Shown: in pieces, positions 51,301 through 61,238 of the stretch
How the letters are laid out: each line of letters starts with the position of its first letter
Position numbering within the stretch: the stretch's first letter is position 1
NCBI RefSeq assembly: GCF_003265705.1
Contig: NW_020312848.1
Coordinates: forward strand, 58,686,801 to 58,750,800
DNA from: Callorhinus ursinus
Lineage: Eukaryota > Chordata > Mammalia > Carnivora > Otariidae
Direction: 5' to 3'
DNA: 64,000 bases
Notes under the pieces: model-generated
Seen by the model: the letters and a program-made list of their open reading frames with translations, nothing else
Told to the model about the DNA's origin: nothing
Databases searched by the model: none
Position numbers and translations under genes: made by a program

Positions 51301-51689
51301 ACAAAATAAATTTAAAAATAAGACAGCTTGTGTACTCCTTCTGATGAACAGGATCCAAGCCAAACCAAAATTACCTTTGGATAAAGTACATTTGCCAAAC
51401 ACAAAATCATATGAAACCCAGAAAGTGAATAAAAATAAACTATATATTTCTCTGTTTACAATTTGTGAGCAGATATTTTAGGGTAAAAATGTTGATTTTT
51501 TTTCTTGATATTTAACAGTATAAACAAATATTTTTTTAAAAAAATTGCTAGAACTTTAATCAAGATTTAATGCCTATAATTTTAATTCCTGGCTAAAAGT
51601 TTTGTTCATTTTACAAGTTGATTGAATTCTTTCTTAATGTACGATTTTGTTTCTTTAATAAAGATGGTACTATGTTTAAAAAAACCTAA
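48400..51689. other. Intergenic, possible decayed retrocopy at 49900-50376
   Basis: Mostly unassigned AT-rich sequence. The minus strand from 50376 to 49900 looks faintly like a processed transcript end: a short frame with a hydrophobic stretch and one stop (50212-50376), then an AATAAA (49930-49935) about 20 bases before a nine-A run (49900-49908). No parent gene was identified. Confidence 0.35.
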
Positions 51690-52010
51690 TACAAGGTTAT
51701 TAGGAAATAGGTGAGAGTGTTCAAAAGATACAAACTTCCAGTTATGAGATATACAAATTACTGGGATGTAATGCACAGTATGATGACTGTAGTTAGCATC
51801 TTTCAAATATACAATTCGGTATTATTAAGAAAGTGGATCTTAAAATTCTTATCACAAGAAAAAAATGTGATATGTGTGGTGATGGGTTTTAACTAAATTT
51901 ATTATAGTAATCATTTAGCAATATATACATATATCAAATCATTATTCTATACACCTAAACGAATACAGTGTTCTATGTCAATTATATCTAAATTTAAAAA
52001 ATAGGTAAAA
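51690..52010 (+). mobile_element. Old L1 3' UTR fragment
   Basis: GGTGATGGGTTTTAACTAAA, TATAGTAATCATTTAGCAAT, ATCATTATTCTATACACCTA and TATGTCAATTATATCTAAAT, with an A-rich end, match the 3' UTR of older mammalian L1 subfamilies. Confidence 0.75.
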
Positions 52011-52369
52011 ATAAGATAAAATAACCTAATACAGATTCTTAGAGTTGTCTTGGAAGAGGTGCTAAGAATGTAGTCAGAAATACTAAAACTGTCTTATGTC
52101 AAATATCTAATTGAGATACTAAAATTTGTTTATCACTGGGCAATTAGCATAATTGGTTAAAATATGGAAAGAACAGATGCAGTACTCCCCTTCTCCATGA
52201 CCACAGACTGATCTCCTGCCCTAGACAGAGATCTCTTAGAGATGTGCCATGGGGAGGAATAACATAGGATGCACCTGTCTGCAGATTCATCACCAGTATG
52301 AAAAACAACAACAAACTGACAAAGAGACTTTGCTATTTGCAGACATTAGTGTGTTTATAGACCTCAAAG

Positions 52370-52540
52370 TATATGTGATTTAGAGTCAGAAGGCATGGGA
52401 ATGAGTCAGCTTCTGCCACTCAGTTATATGATATGATCTTGGAAAATCATTTAATCTTCTTGAGGTTTGTTTCCTTTTGGTTAAAATAAACATAAGAATA
52501 ACACATCACAAGACCTTTTTGAGAACCAACTATAGTGAGT
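52370..52540 (+). mobile_element. MIR element
   Basis: TAGAGTCAGAAGGCATGGGA, GTCAGCTTCTGCCACTCAGT, GATCTTGGAAAATCATTTAA and the following block keep the MIR order. Confidence 0.65.
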
Positions 52541-52734
52541 ATATCAAGAAAGCACTTTTTACACAGGAATACAAATGTGGATCATTTGTCTCATTATTGA
52601 GGTAATTTGTTTTCCACTGTACATCTTGGTAGAAAAATCAGCTTGATACTCTATGAATCTTTTGGAGAGTAACAATAATAATCTATAACGGGGAAAAAGT
52701 GAATATTGACTATCTAATAAGAGCATCCAGTCCT

Positions 52735-52860
52735 TTAACAAATATTCACTTTATTTCTACTATGTGCCAAGTACAATGACAGATCCTGAGGGTACAGGGA
52801 TGAAAGACTATGGCCTTCTCTCAAAGAGGTTATAGTCTATTGGCTAAGAAAAAGAAGGAG
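52735..52860 (+). mobile_element. Ancient dispersed repeat, family not resolved
   Basis: TTTCTACTATGTGCCAAGTA, GATCCTGAGGGTACAGGGAT and AAGAGGTTATAGTCTATTGG belong to the same repeat type as 36640-36940. Confidence 0.45.
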
Positions 52861-53220
52861 ACACACACATCTCTTCTAAGCTATTATAGTCTCTGATGGA
52901 GCACGTTAAATGGACATAATTTAGAAGAGGTTAGGCAGTGGTTCCTAGAGACTGTGACTCCAGCTGAGTACTTGAAGCTATGAGAAAGAGATGTGTGAAC
53001 GAAGACCCCGAAATCAAGATAAAACACGAAATTCCGCAAACTAAAAATAGTTGAACAAGACAGTGAAGTAAGCTAATATTAAGAGAGCATGAGATGAAGC
53101 TTAAAGGGTAGAAGAAATTGAGATCCTGAAGGGTTCTATATTCTCTGCTGAAGAGTGATTTCTGAAAAAGGTGTAAGACTATCAAAAGGGGTAGTGATAT
53201 GATTATAAGTACATTTTTTT

Positions 53221-53484
53221 ATTTTATTTTTTTTTAAATTTTTTTATTGTTATGTTAATCACCATATATTACATCATTAGTTTTTGGTGCAGTGTTCCAT
53301 GATTCATTGTTTGTTCATAACACCCAGTGCTCCATGCAGACTGTTGAATCACAGATCTGTACTTCTGAAACAAATAACGCAACATATTTTAAGAAAAAAG
53401 AAAAAGAATAAGATAACAGGAGAGGAAGAAAAGGGGAGTATGTCAGAGGGGGAGACGAACCATGAGAGATGATGGACTCTGAAA
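53221..53484 (-). mobile_element. Short 5'-inverted L1 insertion with perfect TSD
   Basis: After a T-rich stretch, 53250-53338 is the antisense young arctoid L1 3' end (TTAATCACCATATATTACAT, CCATGATTCATTGTTTGTTC, CACCCAGTGCTCCATGCAG). At 53339 the orientation flips: ACTGTTGAATCACAGATCTG through CGAACCATGAGAGATGATGG is upstream L1 3' UTR in the + sense. The 16-bp ATAAGTACATTTTTTT at 53205-53220 is repeated at 53486-53501 as the TSD. The L1 is therefore on the minus strand with its 5' part inverted and intervening sequence deleted. Confidence 0.9.
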
Positions 53485-53971
53485 TATAAGTACATTTTTT
53501 TAAAAACACACTGTAAATAAAAGGCATACAGATTGCAAAAGAAGAAATAAAACTGACATGACTGTCTATATAGAAAACCCAAGAACTAATAAGGAGGTTC
53601 AACAAAATTGCAGGTACATGATCCATACACAAAACCCAATTGTATTTCTGTATACTAACAATGAACATATGGAAACCAAGTTTTAAAAAAACAAGCAATA
53701 CTATATAATTTCTCCAAAAAATGAAATAGTATATAACCTAATAAAATATATATGGGATTTGTATCCTGAAAATTTTAAAATGCTGATGAAAGATTTAAAA
53801 AAAAAGAGCTAAATAAATGGAGAGACATAACAGTGATCATGGATTCAAACACTCAGCATAGTAAACATGTCTATTCCCCCAAATTAATTTATAGGTGTAA
53901 TGCAATATTTATTTAAACCCCAGCAAGATTTTTTGTAGACATGGATATGTTTATTCTAAAATGTATGTAGA

Positions 53972-54109
53972 GGGGCCCTTGGGTGGCTCAGTGGGTTGAG
54001 CGTCCAACTCTTGATCTCAGCTCTGGTCTTGATCTCAGGATTGTGAATTCAAGCCCCATGTTGGGCTCCACACTGGGCGTGGAGCCTACTTAAAAATAAA
54101 TAAATAAAA
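53972..54109 (+). mobile_element. Old-type Can-SINE nested in L1
   Basis: GGGGCCCTTGGGTGGCTCAG head, GAATTCAAGCCCCATGTTGG and a short tail ACTTAAAAATAAATAAATAA directly after GGAGCCT, without a CT-rich tract. The likely TSD is AAAATGTATGTAG (left) and ACAATGTATATGG (right). Same subtype as the SINE at 11491. Confidence 0.9.
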
Positions 54110-55374
54110 TACAATGTATATGGAAAGGCAAGGACCTAGAAAAACTTAATCAGTTTTGAAAAAGAATAATAAAGTGGAAGGAACAATTGTAGTTCATGTT
54201 AAGTGTTACTAGACAGCATCAGCAATCAAGAGAGCATGGTTTTAGTGAGGAGATAGACAATATCACTGGAACAAAAAATTGAGAACCTAAAAATAAGCTG
54301 CCAAAATATACCCAACTAATTTTTGACAAGGGTGCAAAAGCAGTTCAATATAGGAGGGATAGGATTTTCAACAAATGGTGCTGAAGAAATTGGATATCCA
54401 TAGCCAAAAAAATAAAAGGGACCTTGACCTAAACCTCATACCTTATACAAAAATTAACTCAAAATAGATCATAGACTTATATTTAACATGTAAAGTTATA
54501 AAATATTTAGGAAAAAAAAACAGGCAAAATCTTTGGGACAAAGGGCTAGGCAGAGTTGTTAGATTTGACACCAACACCATGATCCATAAAAGGAAGAATT
54601 GACAATTTGGACCTCATCAGAATTAAAAACTTTTGCTTTGCAAAAATCCTGTGAGGACGATGTAAAGACAAGCTACAGACTTGGGAAAAATATTTGCAAG
54701 GGACATATCTGGCAAAGGACCATTATTTAGAATATATAAAGAGCTCTCAAAAGTCAACAGTAAAAAAGCAAACAATTCGTTTAAAAAATGAGCAGACAGG
54801 AACATGCACTTTGCTGAAGAATATACAGATGGTAAATACGTGCATAAAGATATGTTCAACAAAATTAGCCATTAGGTAAATGCAAATTAAAACCACAGTG
54901 AGATGTCATAACACACTATCAGAAAGACAAAAACAAAAAAGAGTGATAATGCCAAATGTTGGCAAGGATGCTGAGAAACCAGATAACTTGTAGTTTACTG
55001 GTGAGATGTGCAGCCACTCTGGAAAAGATTATTGCAGCCACTCACAAAACTAAACACACACTTGTCATATAACCCAGCAGTTGTGTTCCTGGGTCTTTAT
55101 CTCAAAGAAATGAAAATTTATGTTCACACAGTAACCTTACATGAATGTTCATTCATAGCAGCTTTATTCATAAAAGCCCCAAACTGGAACCTCTCCAAAT
55201 GTCCTTCAGTGGGTGAATGCTTAATTAAAGTGTGGTACTAGTCAGCAATAAAAAGAAATGAACTGTTGATACATTCAACAATGTGGATAAATCTCAACTA
55301 ATTCTACTGAGTAGAATAAGACAATCTGGGAAGTTTATATTGCATGATTCTTTCTATATAATATTTATGAATTG

Positions 55375-55553
55375 GGGGCGCCTGGGTGGCTCAGTCATTA
55401 AGCATCTGCCTTCGGCTCAGGTCATGATCCCAGCATCCTGGAATCAAGTTCCCACAGAGTGGGAAGCCTGCTTCTCCCTCTAGCGCTCCCCATGTTTGTG
55501 TTCCCTCTCTCGCTGTATCTATCTCTGTCAAATGAATAAAATATTTAAAAAAT
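55375..55553 (+). mobile_element. Full-length Can-SINE nested in L1
   Basis: GGGGCGCCTGGGTGGCTCAG head, a modified box-B region, CT-rich body and an AAATGAATAAAATATTTAAA tail. The 18-bp TSD TATAATATTTATGAATTG is identical at 55357-55374 and 55554-55571. Confidence 0.95.
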
Positions 55554-56469
55554 TATAATATTTATGAATTGATAAACTATACAGGAGAACAGATTAGTGG
55601 TTGGCAAGGGATAGGGAAGGGAGGAGGGAGGGCGACAGTTATGACTATAAAAAGGGATCCTCATGATGGAAATCTTTTATATGTGTACTGTGATGGTGGT
55701 CACATAAATATATACATGTGAGAAAATCAGCACGAAGTATAAACATGCAAAAATTAGTGTATGTAAAACTGGTAAAATCTGAATAAGTTCAGTGGATTGC
55801 ATCAACGTCAGTTTCCTGCTTGTGATATTGTACTGTAATATGCAAAATGTTAACTTTGGGGGAAACTAGGTGATTGGAGTAAAGGATCTCTTACTTCTCA
55901 CAATTGCATGTGAATCTATAATTAATCTCAAAATAGATTTTAAAATATCACTGTAGGTGCAGTGTAAGGATAGACGGAGAATGAGGGTAGAATATACAAG
56001 CTTATTGGATCATTGAATGAGTGTGTGCATTTGGGGGTGCATGCAGGGAGGTGGTGAAGAACAGGACATGGTCTGTGAATGACCACGAGGTTTCTACCTT
56101 GGGCTTTATTCATCAGGAGAGAAAACTGAGTAGATGAGGAGGAGAGGTGATGAATTCAGTTTTGATCTTGCTGAGTTTATTTTCCATCAACCAAGCGGAG
56201 TATATAAAATGAGAATACAAGAAGGAAGAACAGGAATCCCTGGGCAAGAGAAACGTAGAGAATGAGAGAATGTTCTGCCGGTTTTGTATACATACTCTTC
56301 ATATAGCATTTCAATGCATGAATGAATAGTTGAAATATCAGGGTCACTGGTATATCACAACAAGGGAACTTTTGAACTAAGAAAAGGGTAAACATAGCGA
56401 TACCTGTGGGAATTTCAAATACAGGGTGGATAAAATAATTTGCATTTCCATTAGGCATTAAAATAAAAA

Positions 56470-56690
56470 GGAATTGATATTGAGTACCATTTGTGTGTAT
56501 CAAGTTCTACACTGGTGTTCAGAAGTATTATTGTTTAAACCTCACAATAGACTTAGAAAGTTTTATTATCTGCAACTTCTGAACAAAAGTTAAGTAATTT
56601 GCCAGATGAAACAACGCCTATGAGTAATTTCTTGGGCTAGAATTTGAATCTAGATGGGTTCAGCTTCTAAGCCCACATTTTTTCTGTTGT
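56470..56690 (-). mobile_element. MIR-like element, antisense
   Basis: AAACCTCACAATAGACTTAG, AAGTAATTTGCCAGATGAAA, TAGAATTTGAATCTAGATGG and TAAGCCCACATTTTTTCTGT fit an antisense MIR pattern. Confidence 0.6.
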
Positions 56691-58229
56691 ATCAAGAAGC
56701 TTGTGGAGAGTGGGGGAGAACAGATCTCAAAGTCTTCTTAAAAATTGTGGATTTTCTATTCTTGCTTATTTAAGGGTTTTTGTAGTGTTAAACATCTATG
56801 TTTATATTTCTAAGTGTTCAGTTTCCTTCAGGGAACTTTTAAAGGCTCTATTTAGGATCGCCTGCCTGGTGTTTATGGGAGGTCATGCCCGTTTGGCATC
56901 GATTGAATATTCATGGCTCTCCATTCTTTGGAGACACCTCTAATGCTGGCACCTTATTTTCTGGATTAAGAAGGGGTTAATTTTCTTACAGTAATTGTTA
57001 AGTAGTCTCCTCTTTATTTTTCAGTTAACATTTTTTTCATGTATGCAGGCTATGTAGATTTGTTAACAAGCATCTTTCACTGCAACTCACCCAAACAGAT
57101 AAACAGCAGGTGTTTTCGGTTCTGTGTTTCCAAACTTTCATGGTGCATTAGCTCTGACTTCATTAACTACTAACATGGGATTCCCCAAACCTCTATACCA
57201 GTAAGTAAGTAAATAAAAATATCTTTCCATCTCTACAAAAAATCCTGCACATTAGAAAGTTTGTTTTTCTCCTTCTCTGGTGAGTTTCTGTATACTCTAT
57301 TTTTTGTTAGTATCCTTTTGTTGAGGTATTCCATTTCAGATTTTTAAGGTTAACACATCCCGCCTAAGATCTCTAGGGCTTTAAAGTCAATTCAAGACTA
57401 TACATCACAGTCTACTTACTTTTCAAACTAAGAACACAGGAAGCCTTGAAAAGGTAACTTTTAGGTAAAAATTAGACTTCCCCCCCTTAATCAATATAGA
57501 TGAAGTCTCACTATTTCTAAAGACCTTTATCATCACTATTATTCCATAATCGAAATTTAATTTTCAAAGGCATTTCAACAGGAAACTCTCCACATCTCCT
57601 CCCATAGCCATGGAAATGTAGACTCGAGTCTGGGTAGTGTATCTCACATAAATACTAAAAAGGTGGATGGAGAGTGGGGGATTGAGGGTGTTTATGTGAT
57701 CTGATCTTTTTTGGGATCTTCACTTCATTTTGATCCTTCACCTTTCCAAAGCGTCCAAACCGTAGGTGTAAATTTAACTTCTCTCCATTCACGCCATCTA
57801 GTGGTTATAAGTGGTATATGTTTGGTTTTAAGGAAGATTCCTAATGACTGGGCGGGGGGGGGGGGACGGGGTACACGAAAAACAAAACGGTTGGTCGCGA
57901 CAGTTTCCTAGTCTCTCACCCCATCACTTACCCCGCACACGGACACCTTTATAAAACTACTTTAACCCTTTTAGAGATGTGCAGAGATACGCAGAGAGAA
58001 GGAAGGGGACGCACGCTCACAGAGACTCACGCCCCTTGACGCTGACATTTAGAAAAGGGTTCTAAATCCTTCCTGTCATTCTCAAGGGACGAGAAGGGAG
58101 TTGTGGCAGGACCTAGTCCGAGAGGACTGTCTGACTTTTCGGCAAGTTGGATAGATGACATATTAGGTCCTGCAACGTTCCACATCTGGTTTGAACAAAT
58201 AAAAAGAGAAAGAGGGAAAAGCACTTAAA
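56691..58229. other. Upstream flank of KCND2, no gene recognised
   Basis: No Can-SINE, L1 or LTR was seen between 56700 and the CpG island. A run of 12 G at 57854-57865 preceded by a GC-box-like GGGCGGGG lies at its right part, where GC content starts to rise. Cis-regulatory function is possible but not shown by sequence alone. Confidence 0.5.
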
Positions 58230-59244
58230 AATTCCGCCGCGGGGCTCTGCAGGTCTTGCTACCCAGTAGCCCCCAGAAGACAACCAATTCCTGCGCGTTC
58301 CGCTCCGCTCACCCTCCTTCCCAGCTTCTCTCTCTCTCTCTCTCTCTCTTTTTCCCTTTTTTCCCACGCTCGCCTTGAACCGGGTCCCAGGGAGGCAGAA
58401 GCAAGGCACCGGTCCCCTTCCTCCTCTGCTCCACCAAACCACCGCAGCCGAGCGCGTGAAGCTTCCCTTTGTTCGTTCAGGCTGCTCTCCTCCCCGGCAG
58501 ATCCACCTGGATGCTCTCCCTCGGTGACATTTTGCGCCGGGGCTGGTGGGTGGCTGGGGTGGAGCGAGAGGAGCCCGAGGGGGCGGAGGCGGAGAAAGGT
58601 CAAGCCGAGGGAAAGGCAGGAGACGCCTTTCATAACCTGCGTGGTGGGGCGTGCGCGCGGTTATTTATTTATTTTCTCCTTATTTATTGATCGCACGAGC
58701 AGAGCGGCGCGGGGAGCCGGGGGAGATGCAGGACCACCCACTGGCGGGGAAGCAGCCAGCCGCCCTCCCGCGCCCCCGCGCTGCCGAGCGCCTCCTGCCT
58801 CTGCGCTCCGGTGATTGCCCGTGCCGGGCCCGGCACCGGCTTCGGCCCCGGCCCCGCCGTGCTGCTGCCGCCGCCGCCGCCCGCCCGGCCGCCCCGCAGC
58901 CTCGCAGCGCCGCAGCCCCGCACCGCCCGGCTCGGGCCCCGGCGACAGCGGCGGCGCAGTAAGTTGGCAGGAGCGAGTCCCCTCCGTTCTCGCCTCCCCC
59001 GCACCTTTTGAACTTGTTGCTGCTGCTCGGCTCGCCTGCGCCTGGCTTTTGGAAGGTGAAAAGGAGGAGGGAAGCATAGAGGGATGGGGGAAGGGGAAGA
59101 AGAGCTCGCTTGAGCTTTATTTATGCTGTCTGAGCGCATCGGATTCGGCTGCTCGGGAGCTGCTTTCTCTGCTTTTCCCTTTCCGGGTGCACGGCGAGGA
59201 GAAAGTCTCTATGCAACTCAGCCCCGGCGCGCACTCTGCCAGGT

Positions 59245-59337
59245 ATGTACCGCGAGCGAGGCGCGTTCTGCGTGGAAGCAGATGCTGCTGCTGCCGCCGC
59301 CGTCGCGGCGGCGGCTGCCAGCTCCCGGCTTCTGTAA
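59245..59337 (+). other. Upstream ORF 2 of the KCND2 leader
   Basis: An ATG at 59245 opens 30 codons ending at TAA 59335-59337. It reads the same repeat as an alanine-rich tract. It would be removed or altered if the candidate donor at 59243 were used. Confidence 0.45.
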
Positions 59338-59452
59338 CTGTCACACTGCACCTGAGCTGAACTTGAAAAAAGATAGTGAAGGGGCGATTGGGCAGACGCT
59401 TTTGACAGACACAGGGGTGCTTGTAGACGTGGGGGAGGAGGATCTGTATTAA
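59282..59452 (+). other. Upstream ORF 3 of the KCND2 leader
   Basis: An ATG at 59282 opens 56 codons ending at TAA 59450-59452. It starts MLLLPPPSRRRLP, reading the repeat in the third frame. With frames 1 and 2 this gives overlapping upstream ORFs in all three registers over about 60 bp. Confidence 0.5.
59293..59315 (+). repeat. GCC/GGC hairpin in the KCND2 leader
   Basis: GCCGCCGCCG at 59293-59302, loop TCG, then CGGCGGCGGC at 59306-59315: a perfect 10-bp all-GC stem. In RNA this would be a very stable hairpin, placed 11 bases after the third upstream ATG and about 800 bases before the coding start. Confidence 0.85.
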
Positions 59453-60087
59453 CGCCCCCCACCGTGCCCACCGCACAGCACCTCCATCTCTGCAAACACG
59501 GCCCAAGGAGTAGAGGCGGCGACCGGACTCCCAAAGAGACATGGGGCAGCGGCTGTGACCGCATCTCGGAAGCTACAACAACAGGTCGCCTTTCTGAGAC
59601 TCCTTTGGCGGGAAGGGCCACTTGGAAAGGGAAGGTTTGAAAGACCTAAAGGGGAAGGTGGAAGGGTTCTCTAAATCATCAAAAGAATACCACTGAGTGA
59701 CTACCCTTCGTTTTCTGTATCCTACACGACGCATACTGACCCTACATTATCCAGACTGTGTCAGGGGAGAACTCAGACACCTGTTTGAAGAAATTGCTGC
59801 ATCTAGAGTCACTTGTGTACTTATTTGTGACAGGAGTGGCCTGGTTCAACTGCTGGAAGGGGTTTGGTTAGGTTCTGCTGGGCGTGATTGTTAGGACATT
59901 GTATTTTCTTCTTCCTACTACGAATTCCTGTGTTGGAGGGAAACTTGCCCTTCTGCGAACTGTGACTTCCCCAGGAGCCCTACGTTGGCATAGGAGTGAT
60001 ACTTCCGGACCTCATTTCTCAGTGGTATTTTGTTTGACGGGAGGAAGTGAGTGATTGTGGCTACTTTGCCCCGTCCTAGAGGCCTGA

Positions 60088-61238
<1,151 letters not shown>

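Larger units (their letters stand above)
53520..55980 (+). mobile_element. Old L1 body (ORF2 3' half and 3' UTR), with nested SINEs
   Basis: GTCTATATAGAAAACCCAAG, TACACAAAACCCAATTGTAT and TCTGTATACTAACAATGAAC at the left are typical L1 ORF2 text after the catalytic box. ORF2 then continues through CAACAAATGGTGCTGAAG (54370) and AAATGCAAATTAAAACCAC (54876) to a 3' UTR ending about 55980. Numerous stops leave no open frame. SINEs at 53972-54109 and 55375-55553 interrupt it. Confidence 0.8.
58230..59345 (+). promoter_or_regulatory. KCND2: CpG island, presumed KCND2 promoter
   Basis: CG dinucleotides become dense from about 58230, peak at 58700-58960 (runs such as GCCGCCGCCGCCCGCCCGGC) and fade after about 59345, against CG-poor surroundings. 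There are GC-box-like sites (GGGGGCGG at 58579-58586), a CT dinucleotide run (about 58325-58349) and an odd AT-rich island TTATTTATTTATTTTC at 58661-58676. No canonical TATA box could be tied to a start site. It lies 0.8-1.9 kb ahead of the KCND2 start codon, fitting a CpG-island promoter of a neuronal and cardiac gene. Where transcription starts inside it cannot be read from the sequence. Confidence 0.8.
59211..59360 (+). other. Upstream ORF 1 of the KCND2 leader
   Basis: An ATG at 59211 opens 49 codons ending at TGA 59358-59360, reading through the CTG/CCG/GGC repeat as Cys- and Arg-rich. The ATG context is weak to moderate (TCTATGC). It is real as an open frame. Translation is unproven and depends on transcription starting upstream. 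Confidence 0.5.

Noticed and set aside
58660..59140. Long GC-rich frames on both strands of the CpG island (up to 151 codons)
   Set aside because: Stop codons are rare in GC-rich DNA. The frames overlap in several registers and have only Ala, Arg, Pro and Gly-rich text without a domain.
59697..59894. 65-codon frame in the KCND2 leader
   Set aside because: It starts with GTG; no ATG opens it. Upstream ORFs in mammals need ATG or a favourable near-cognate, and nothing else supports it.
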